64,000 bases of DNA from Mongoliimonas terrestris (GTDB taxonomy: Bacteria > Pseudomonadota > Alphaproteobacteria > Rhizobiales > Pleomorphomonadaceae): the NCBI RefSeq assembly GCF_001927285.1, contig NZ_MSIG01000007.1, forward strand, positions 124,001 to 188,000. The letters are read 5' to 3'. Shown here in pieces: positions 38,743-44,857 of the stretch. A program made the position numbers and the translations under genes. Every line of letters begins with the position of its first letter. The first letter of the stretch is position 1. Below the pieces are notes generated by a model. The model made no database searches, had not been told where the DNA came from, and saw nothing but the letters and a program-made list of their open reading frames with translations.

Positions 38743-39093
38743 ATGCGGTCCGCAACTATCACAATCGTCACCTGCCTCCTGGCAGGCTGCCAGACAGCGC
38801 CGAGTAAGCCCCAGGTCACGCAGGCGGAGCTTCTGACGGTGCTCCCACACGCGCAGGCCTACTGCCTGCCGCGGTCGACCACACAGGCACAGCTCGACCA
38901 GTGCTTCCGCGATTACGGGTATGCCTACGGCTACGCCAAGGGCATGGCGCACAATCGCCAGATGGCCGCCCAGCAGGAAGCCTGGGGCAAGGTGGCCGCC
39001 TTCGGCTTCGGTATGGCGGCAGGGGCCAGCCGGCCGCCACCGCGCTCGGTCCACTGCACGCACGTCACGACAATGACGACCGTCTGCCAATAG
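38743..39093 (+). CDS. Small lipoprotein of unknown function
   Basis: A 116-residue protein with lipobox LLAGC (Cys16) and then QTAPSKPQ. The mature part contains two Cys in LPHAQAYCLPRSTTQAQLDQCF, a tyrosine- and glycine-rich YGYAYGYAKGM stretch, and a C-terminal Cys pair around VHCTHVTTMTTVCQ. The paired Cys residues suggest disulfides. A frameshifted paralogue sits 770 bases upstream, so the pair may have arisen by duplication within the element. No known family is recognised. Confidence 0.65.
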   Translation: MRSATITIVTCLLAGCQTAPSKPQVTQAELLTVLPHAQAYCLPRSTTQAQLDQCFRDYGYAYGYAKGMAHNRQMAAQQEAWGKVAAFGFGMAAGASRPPPRSVHCTHVTTMTTVCQ

Positions 39094-39459
39094 CCGTGAA
39101 GCACGCGCCTACACGAGCGCGTCACGCGCCCAGGCGCGAGGGGACGGGGGTGGGGGAGGGCCTAATGGCCGTAACGTCCCTAGCTACAATCCTACATATT
39201 ATGTCCGACATACGATCAGCAGAAATTTCCAGACCCCACACCTCCCACCCTCTCCGCGCAAAATTTCGTCGCGGAGGGACCCACGGGTCCCCCGCGCACC
39301 AGAGGAGTACCTAAAAATTCCGGAACACGGAATACCGTGTTATGCAGGACCTGCATAAGCTATCCAGAAAATTCATAACGGCATTCCAAATTTCTGGGGG
39401 TGTTTTCCCGCAGCATGAAATGAGGAGAAGACAGTCGAAGGCGCTACAGGAGAAAGTCA
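39094..39459. other. Non-coding region with G-rich block and dyads, candidate origin/operator
   Basis: This 366-base stretch has no credible gene. It holds a G-rich block at 39139-39160 (four runs of three to five G) that could fold as a quadruplex. It also holds stacked inverted repeats: AACACGG-AATA-CCGTGTT at 39324-39341 and a 19-bp perfect dyad at 39340-39358. A wider CCAGAAA/TTTCTGG pair occurs further right. It ends at the AlpA-like regulator gene. A replication origin or regulator binding array is plausible. Confidence 0.45.
39340..39358. promoter_or_regulatory. 19-bp perfect dyad upstream of the AlpA-like gene
   Basis: TTATGCAGGACCTGCATAA reads the same on both strands except for the central A. 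It abuts a second dyad at 39324-39341 and lies about 100 bases before the AlpA-like start. An operator for a dimeric regulator or a replication-protein site would fit. Confidence 0.5.
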
Positions 39460-39789
39460 GTGCAGTCGGTTCTTTTGAAAGTAACGGACGTGGGTGAACT
39501 GCTCAACCTTGCACCTGCCACGATCTACCGGCTCATGGTGCAAGACGAAGATTTCCCACACCCGGTTCGAATTGGGCGTTCTACAAGATTTCGTCGAGAC
39601 GAGATCATGGCATGGATCGAGGATCGTCCGCGCGGGCTAAATGAGGAGCACCAGATCTATGGTGCCGTCCAGCGGCGCGTGGAGTTGAACCGCCAGCGGA
39701 AGGCCGCCACGGCCGCGAGGATCGCCGCCGGCGTGCCGGCGAAGGATCGCCGGGCGCAGGAGCATCCCCCGGAGGTTGGGGCGCCCTAA
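39460..39789 (+). CDS. AlpA-like helix-turn-helix regulator/excisionase
   Basis: A 109-residue DNA-binding protein. The winged helix at residues 6-56 (LKVTDVGELLNLAPATIYRLM, FPHPVRIGRSTRFRRDEIMAWI) is the AlpA/Phage_AlpA pattern. AlpA of P4-like satellites activates the integrase or acts in excision. The remaining 50 residues are charged and variable. The start is a GTG at 39460 with AGGAGA seven bases upstream. In phage satellites a gene of this kind is commonly the control switch between integration and excision. Confidence 0.85.
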   Translation: MQSVLLKVTDVGELLNLAPATIYRLMVQDEDFPHPVRIGRSTRFRRDEIMAWIEDRPRGLNEEHQIYGAVQRRVELNRQRKAATAARIAAGVPAKDRRAQEHPPEVGAP

Positions 39790-39797
39790 AGCGCAAA

Positions 39798-39827
39798 AGG
39801 CCCCCCGGCCGGCAAGCCGAGGGGCCT
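39798..39827. terminator. GC-rich hairpin after the AlpA-like gene
   Basis: A 12-bp stem with one mismatch (39798-39809 against 39816-39827, loop CGGCAA) starts 8 bases after the AlpA-like stop. AAAA precedes it, giving a short U-tract only on the minus strand. It may slow transcription into the replication gene. Confidence 0.45.
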
Positions 39828-39892
39828 CGCGAAGACCCGGCAAGGATCTAATAGAGCTGCGGTTCACGGCCGCAGAAGGCAGTACCAACATC

Positions 39893-41710
39893 ATGATCCT
39901 ACCAGAAGAACAAACACGGAACAAGTCCCATTTAGGTGGGTCGAGCTTGGCCTCCGGCCGCCGTAGTGCTGGGCTGGACGTGCCCGATGAGAAGCCCGCC
40001 CTCGACCCCTACGGAGAGCCCTCCTTCGCGCCTACGGCAGCCCTCTGGCACTCGGATCCGTCCCCGGCAGACCCCCACACAGGCGCTTCTTTCCGGCAGA
40101 CTAATGATCCGCATCCGGAGGGTTTTTCTCGGCGGCGTTTTGAGGGGCTGATTTCTGTTTTCGAAGCTGGCGCAGAGAGCCGCGAACCCCAGAAGCTGGG
40201 CGGCTTTGCGGCTGAGAGCGCCGGACCCTCGCAAGAGGCGGAAGGAGGTCTGGGAGTTTATAAGGGCATTCCGGGCTGCCGTCTGGACCCGTGCAAGCCG
40301 CGTGCAGAAGCACCCTCCAAGGGGCTGCGCATAGCCCACCTCCTCGAGGCAGCCTCATCGGTCGAGTTCGCGATGTCGTCTGGTCAAGCGCCGAACCGCT
40401 TCGTGACAGTCTCCCTCGGCTACCTGCCGCATGCAACAGCCAAGATCGCCAAGCATGCTGTGATGGACATGCTCGCTAAAAGCTTTCGGCGTTGGGGGCG
40501 GCGTGGTGAGTACGTGGCCTTCCACGAAGACGGTCACCGTGAAGGCGAGCACCTACACGTGCTCGCCCGCATGTCGACCCATGAGGCCACCGAGTTCGAG
40601 GCGCGCTTCAACCGGGCATGGCCGAACACGTGCAGCCACGGCGTCACCCTGAAGGTTCAGAGGATCAAGTCTAATAAGGCTGTAGCGGGCGCCGTTAGGT
40701 ATCTACTCAAGACCCTGCCGGACGAAATACGCTTCGGCGACAGTCTCCACCGAACGCTCGGGATCACGCGCTCTGCGGATCCTGGGAGCATCTCTGGACG
40801 CCGGGTCAATGTTGGGTCGGCGTGGGCCAAGAAGGCCCGCGCAGCTACGGGGCATCGGGACTTCCGGTTTGTCGAGGAGGTCGGCAATTGGCTTGATGGC
40901 CTCGCCGAACCCGGTGCTCTTCCGAGGCCGCCAACCCCGCCCAGCCGCCCCCGCATACCAGCCCGCCCGGCTCCCAAGCGGGCGGGCGCTGTCGCCATGG
41001 AGACCTCCTGGCCGACCAGCCCTGCTATGCACGCAGCCGCAACGGAGCATAGCCACAGTACCTCCGAAAGCACTGAAGCCAGCGGCTGCACAATTCCCAT
41101 GAACCTCCCGCCGCACATGAGGCTAACCCGTGGTGGAGGGAATGCAGTCAACAACCACACACCCGGAGGAACAAAAGATGAACCTTGCAATCGACTTAGA
41201 AGAAGCCCGGAAGCGGGCGCTTATCGCACGCAAGATGCTAATCCGCCCGAGCAGGCTGCCGGAGGACTTCAATACCGACGCAGTGCTGCGCGGCATGGAA
41301 GTGCTGGAGACGCTGGAGCAGGAACATCCGCCAGTGCCACCGCGGCCGCTGCCGACGCCGGGTGCCTCTTTCGAGGAGCGTCTCCCCGAACTCTTCGGTT
41401 CTGGCGTCACCGATTTTCAGAAGCTGGAGCGCCTCGTGGGCGAGGCATTCTCGGAGGCGTGGCCGCAGTCGCTGCTGGTACGGGACTTCATGCGGCACGT
41501 GGACGAGCGTCAGCCGGCGAGGAGGCCCAAGCGGGGCCGACGCCGCGAGGAGATTGCGAACGCGGAACCCGCCGACGAGGATTGACCTCACGCCCGCCCA
41601 GCGCAAGGCCAGCCGCCCACATGCGGCAGGTGCGCTCCAGGGCGCCCGCATCGCCCCTCCGGCAGCTCGCATCGAGGCCAGCGGCCTCCCCCCAGGGGAG
41701 GGCCGCGTGA
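39893..41710 (+). CDS. Putative HUH-type replication initiator or relaxase
   Basis: The open frame gives 605 residues from an ATG at 39893 (a TTG at 39776 is also open). The core, about residues 160-300, has FVTVSLGYLPHATAKIAKHAVMD and the metal-binding HUH motif GEHLHVLARM, with a downstream lysine-rich segment and YLLKTLPDE. This fits rolling-circle Rep or small relaxase proteins, though no tyrosine motif is assigned. The final ~170 residues are proline-, arginine- and alanine-rich, unlike the core. They overlap in another frame the well-supported small gene at 41178-41585, so the true protein may end near 41180. The TGA at 41708-41710 overlaps the next ATG. Confidence 0.55.
   Translation: MILPEEQTRNKSHLGGSSLASGRRSAGLDVPDEKPALDPYGEPSFAPTAALWHSDPSPADPHTGASFRQTNDPHPEGFSRRRFEGLISVFEAGAESREPQKLGGFAAESAGPSQEAEGGLGVYKGIPGCRLDPCKPRAEAPSKGLRIAHLLEAASSVEFAMSSGQAPNRFVTVSLGYLPHATAKIAKHAVMDMLAKSFRRWGRRGEYVAFHEDGHREGEHLHVLARMSTHEATEFEARFNRAWPNTCSHGVTLKVQRIKSNKAVAGAVRYLLKTLPDEIRFGDSLHRTLGITRSADPGSISGRRVNVGSAWAKKARAATGHRDFRFVEEVGNWLDGLAEPGALPRPPTPPSRPRIPARPAPKRAGAVAMETSWPTSPAMHAAATEHSHSTSESTEASGCTIPMNLPPHMRLTRGGGNAVNNHTPGGTKDEPCNRLRRSPEAGAYRTQDANPPEQAAGGLQYRRSAARHGSAGDAGAGTSASATAAAADAGCLFRGASPRTLRFWRHRFSEAGAPRGRGILGGVAAVAAGTGLHAARGRASAGEEAQAGPTPRGDCERGTRRRGLTSRPPSARPAAHMRQVRSRAPASPLRQLASRPAASPQGRAA
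41178..41585 (+). CDS. Small hypothetical protein nested in the Rep reading frame
   Basis: A 135-residue soluble protein from the ATG at 41178, which has a strong GGAGG site 8 bases upstream. It starts MNLAIDLEEARKRALIARKML, mostly helical, and has a proline stretch (PPVPPRPLP) near residue 58-66. A basic tail follows (RRPKRGRRREE). It is not similar to any family I recognise. Its codon use is more gene-like than that of the overlapping tail of the Rep frame. Being first in a row of closely packed genes, it may take part in replication or packaging. Confidence 0.6.
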   Translation: MNLAIDLEEARKRALIARKMLIRPSRLPEDFNTDAVLRGMEVLETLEQEHPPVPPRPLPTPGASFEERLPELFGSGVTDFQKLERLVGEAFSEAWPQSLLVRDFMRHVDERQPARRPKRGRRREEIANAEPADED

Positions 41711-42315
41711 TGGACAGCACCAGCGAAATCGCCGCCCACCAGCGCCTACTGGATGGCCTCGCGATCGAGGCAGCTTTCGTCCGCATCGTGACGCTAAGGG
41801 GCGGCCATGCGTGGCCCTCTACCTACCACGACCACAGCCGGCCCCGTCCCCGGCCTGTGCCTGGAGACGGCGCCCCGTTGCTCTGGACGCCCTCCGGCTT
41901 TGAGGCCGCGCCCGACATGCTAGTCTCGCATCCATCCCTCACGGCAGTATCTCCGGTTGAGATCAGATCGAAGGATAGTTTTCGGGTGGATGGGGAGTTT
42001 GTATTCGGCCTGGACGCTAGCAAGCTGCGCAGCCTTGAAGCTGCAGCAGCGTTCGGGCCTCCGCTGATAATCTTTCGTGACGCCCGAATACTGCCGCTTC
42101 CACGGCAGCAGGACGGCAATGTCGATGTGGAAGAGCTGATGGCGATCGACGCCTCAACTGATTTCGCAGCATGGCGTGGCGTATCGTTGCTTCAAGCTAT
42201 GGCTGCCGGCCGGTGGCTGGAGAGTGCGAAGGGCCGCTGGTTCGTGGTGCCGAAGAGGGCCACATCCAGGCTGGAGGCAATAATCCCCTGGGCAGACCCA
42301 CTGGCCGACTTCTAG
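41710..42315 (+). CDS. Hypothetical protein, possible PD-(D/E)XK-like nuclease fold
   Basis: A 201-residue protein whose ATG at 41710 is preceded by AGGGGAGGG and overlaps the stop of the Rep frame. The middle region, GFEAAPDMLVSHPS, SPVEIRSKDSF and FGPPLIIFRDARI, follows the strand order of restriction-like nucleases (acidic residue, then E-x-K-like strand, then a hydrophobic strand). However, the usual EXK reads EIR-S-K, so activity is doubtful. The surrounding genes are phage-like. No confident family can be named. Confidence 0.5.
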   Translation: MDSTSEIAAHQRLLDGLAIEAAFVRIVTLRGGHAWPSTYHDHSRPRPRPVPGDGAPLLWTPSGFEAAPDMLVSHPSLTAVSPVEIRSKDSFRVDGEFVFGLDASKLRSLEAAAAFGPPLIIFRDARILPLPRQQDGNVDVEELMAIDASTDFAAWRGVSLLQAMAAGRWLESAKGRWFVVPKRATSRLEAIIPWADPLADF

Positions 42316-42326
42316 GAGAACAGTTC

Positions 42327-42917
42327 ATGAACAATGAAGACGAGGGCGGCTCCGAAGCCGCCCGGCTTGCGAAGGTGAAGGGCGATGCGGCGACGGTAAT
42401 TCAGTTCGCCGGAGGCAAGCCCCGTGCCCGCAAGGCGCCGTACAATGCCTCGAACCCGGCCGCTGCGGGCGAGCCGCTGACCGACGCACTGACGCCACGT
42501 GACGAGCACTTCGCTCATCTCGTGGGCTGGCACGGACTGAGCCTTGCGGAGGCATTCCGCCAGAGCCGTGACGTTTCGAACTGGGCCGACAAGTCCGTAT
42601 ACGAGAAGGCCAGCCATCTAGCTGCCGTGCCCTATGTTAGGGCAAGGATCCAGCAGCATGAGCAGGCTAAAAAGGCTCGTACACATCGTGACGGCGACTT
42701 TGTGAAGACCTTCGTCATCGACAAACTGATGAACGAAGCTGTAACGGCCGAGAAAGCTTCGGAGCGACTTCGTGCCCTCGAGCTTCTCGGTAAGCTCGGC
42801 CACGTGAGAGCTTTCGAGGAGATCACTGTTACCAAGACAGAGAACATCGAAAGCATGTCATCTAAGGAGATCATGCAAGAGATCGAGACGCGCCTCAAGA
42901 CGTTCGCGGAGGGCTGA
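42327..42917 (+). CDS. Terminase-small-subunit-like protein
   Basis: A 196-residue protein with TAGGAGAA upstream of the ATG at 42327. The section LTPRDEHFAHLVGWHGLSLAEAFRQS, then SVYEKASHLAAVPYVRARIQQHEQ, matches the pattern of phage small terminases (Terminase_2-like): a DNA-binding helix-turn-helix followed by a helix pair. The C-terminal part has EEITVTKTENIESMSSKEIMQEIETRL, the kind of segment that contacts large terminase. Satellites often carry their own small terminase to redirect helper-phage packaging. No large terminase gene is present here. Confidence 0.6.
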   Translation: MNNEDEGGSEAARLAKVKGDAATVIQFAGGKPRARKAPYNASNPAAAGEPLTDALTPRDEHFAHLVGWHGLSLAEAFRQSRDVSNWADKSVYEKASHLAAVPYVRARIQQHEQAKKARTHRDGDFVKTFVIDKLMNEAVTAEKASERLRALELLGKLGHVRAFEEITVTKTENIESMSSKEIMQEIETRLKTFAEG

Positions 42918-42920
42918 CCA

Positions 42921-44129
42921 TTGTTTTTCCTAACTCCTCTCCTCGCCGGCCTGGGCGCCACCGGCGCGGCAGCCGGCGGAGGTCTTGCCTCACTACTGGG
43001 TCTTGGTGCTTCCGGCGCCGCAGCCGCTGCGCCAACCGCTGCCGCTACTGGCATCGGCGCACTTGCGGGTTCCGCCGGGACCGCCGCGTCCGCCCTGCCA
43101 ACCACCGGCCTTGCTGGCGCCGTGGCACAGCCCATGGCCGCCCTCGGCTCCGGCCTGCAGTCCATGCTGGCAGCGCCCTTCGGGGGCGCTGGCGCCGGCA
43201 CCGCGATGGTAACCCCTGAAGCGGCAGCCGCATCAGCCCAGGCCACCCCAACGCTCGCCTCCATGGGCACGGCCGCGATGACCCCAGGAGGTTTCGCGGA
43301 GCTTGCTACAGCAGCCGGCACGCTCGACAAAGCAGCCGCTGCCCCAGGCGCCGCGAAGGGCCTGGGCAGCCTTCTCACCCCCAACAACCTGATGATGGCC
43401 GGCGGCGCGCTGTCGATGCTGGGCCAGGGTGGCGGCCCCGATGACGACGAGGAGGAGGGCTCCAATTTCAAGGACTACGACCCGCACTCCAAGCCGACCA
43501 ACACGCCCAGCTCCAGCTACGACCCGGGCAAGGACGCCGAGTTCGACTACTTCGGCGGCGCGGGTTATGCCGAGGGCGGTCCGGTGAACCGCGCGCCCAC
43601 CGGCGCGGCGGATGACGAGGTTCGGCAGGGTCAGCAGTCGCCCCTAGTCGAGATCGCGGGGGCTTCCGACGAAGATCTGCAGCTCCACAGTGATCTAGTC
43701 GCAGCCGTGCTCGGAGTGAGCCCTGACCCAGATGCCGCTGCTCTTCGGTTCGCGGCGAGGTACGGCGAGGATACGCTTGTCGCCAGCCTAGTGCGCGCCA
43801 GGCAGCTTCAGGAGGGCAGGGGTATGGACGGCACTGGGTGGCTGCAGTCGCAGATGAGCGTCGACCCTGAGGACGCTGACCAGGATCCTGAAGCGCCCCT
43901 CCAGCGCGGCGGGGTCGGTCGCCCTCAGCGACCAGAGCCCGAGCCGTGGGCCGATGCCGGCCGCAGGGATGAGGTCACTGATCGCGCCAAGGCGGCCATT
44001 TTGGGTATTAGTCTGACCCCCCGCGAGGACGTAGAGAACTACCTCCGAACATACGGTGCTGAGGCCTTCGAGGGCCTCCGGGATGCCTACCTTGCCGCCA
44101 CCACCCAGCGGCGTTGGACGGTGGGTTGA
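42921..44129 (+). CDS. Phage virion-like protein, glycine/alanine-rich
   Basis: A 402-residue protein with a TTG start at 42921 and GGAGG 8 bases upstream, three bases after the previous stop. Residues 1-165 are almost entirely small hydrophobic residues (alanine, glycine, leucine), resembling membrane-active or ejection proteins. An acidic region follows (GPDDDEEEGSNF) and then GYAEGGPV, a short motif seen often in phage structural or internal virion proteins. The C-terminal 150 residues are charged and helical. A role in particles or DNA entry is inferred only from composition. Confidence 0.5.
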   Translation: MFFLTPLLAGLGATGAAAGGGLASLLGLGASGAAAAAPTAAATGIGALAGSAGTAASALPTTGLAGAVAQPMAALGSGLQSMLAAPFGGAGAGTAMVTPEAAAASAQATPTLASMGTAAMTPGGFAELATAAGTLDKAAAAPGAAKGLGSLLTPNNLMMAGGALSMLGQGGGPDDDEEEGSNFKDYDPHSKPTNTPSSSYDPGKDAEFDYFGGAGYAEGGPVNRAPTGAADDEVRQGQQSPLVEIAGASDEDLQLHSDLVAAVLGVSPDPDAAALRFAARYGEDTLVASLVRARQLQEGRGMDGTGWLQSQMSVDPEDADQDPEAPLQRGGVGRPQRPEPEPWADAGRRDEVTDRAKAAILGISLTPREDVENYLRTYGAEAFEGLRDAYLAATTQRRWTVG

Positions 44130-44206
44130 CCAAGGTGCGCAAGCGCCAGGAGGAGGCCGCACAAGCGGCCCCTCCGCCGGCGTGACCCGCCAGGGCATTG
44201 GGCGGC

Positions 44207-44416
44207 TCAGCAGGGCTCGCTGTGATCCGGATGCGCTGCCGCTGCGGGCGCAGTATCGCAGCCACCAGCGGCGCTCCGGGCGGCTTCAAGGGCTAGTCGG
44301 ATCACCCCAAGCCACGCGGCAGAAGTGGCTGACGATGGCCATGCGCCGTCCTGAGCGCACTCAGCCATGGCGTCGATGAGTTCGAAGGCCTCAACAGTCA
44401 AATTCATAGTGTTCAT
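44207..44416 (-). CDS. Small hypothetical protein
   Basis: A 69-residue frame starting MNTMNLTVEAFELIDAMAEC, preceded by GGGGACAA as a possible ribosome site. The first half is a plausible amphipathic helix, and the tail is alanine- and proline-rich. It opposes the direction of the neighbouring element genes and faces the right end. It may be a short regulatory protein or chance. Confidence 0.3.
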   Translation of the reverse strand: MNTMNLTVEAFELIDAMAECAQDGAWPSSATSAAWLGVIRLALEAARSAAGGCDTAPAAAAHPDHSEPC

Positions 44417-44755
44417 TTGTCCCCATCCGCATCAGCTGCGCAAATCAGCGCTAGAAAGTTATCGCAAGCGGAGTGGTGACAGTTTTCGGCTGGGTCTACA
44501 AGTGTAAAAGAAGTCATACGCTTATGACCGAGAGCATAGTCAGCGTGTTAAGCGCTGGTTAAGCTGGCCGCTGGAGGACTATCGGCATATGCATAGCTGG
44601 TTTAACGGATTAGAAAGAAGGGGAAACCGAACGCATGCTTAACGGGCACTTTCAAAGCGCCACGCCATGCGGAAAAGGGTATTCTGCAGGGTATCGATGG
44701 TGGCGATCGCCTCAAAATATATTACGAAGCAAAGAGATAGAGATCTGATTTGGTG
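44417..44755. other. AT-richer right end of the element, no gene seen
   Basis: This 339-base stretch before attR has stop codons in all frames and is clearly poorer in G and C than the host. It includes an AT-rich block near 44710-44735. It probably holds the attR-side arm sites of the integrase. Confidence 0.4.
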
Positions 44756-44772
44756 CCGGCCTGGGGCACCAT
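44756..44772. repeat. attR: second copy of the 17-bp tRNA-Leu 3' end repeat
   Basis: Identical to 33898-33914. Host-like composition returns immediately after it, 85 bases before the autotransporter stop codon, so this marks the right boundary of the element. Confidence 0.9.
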
Positions 44773-44857
44773 CCTTCCGCGGAAGGGCGGATCTCGCGCG
44801 ATCCCTTTGCCAACGCACCGCGGCCCGCATCCTGCCGGCACCGATGGGCGCACCCGC

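Larger units (their letters stand above)
33898..44772 (+). mobile_element. Integrated element in tRNA-Leu(CAA), possible phage satellite
   Basis: The segment is bounded by a 17-bp direct repeat of the tRNA 3' end, and a tyrosine integrase gene starts about 180 bases inside the left end. Its base composition is visibly lower in G and C than the flanks, most strongly at 35480-36350 and 37060-37460. It carries recombination, regulation, replication and packaging-like functions but no recognisable capsid, portal, large terminase or tail genes. That set fits a phage-inducible-island-like satellite. A decayed prophage or an integrative element with phage cargo is the alternative. Confidence 0.85.

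Noticed and set aside
39776..39892. TTG start that would add 39 residues to the Rep frame
   Set aside because: The extension overlaps the end of the AlpA-like gene and crosses the GC hairpin. The ATG at 39893 is simpler.
43000..43400. Alternative minus-strand frame opposite the virion-like protein
   Set aside because: Low-complexity antisense frame. The plus-strand gene has good start context and tight spacing to its neighbour.
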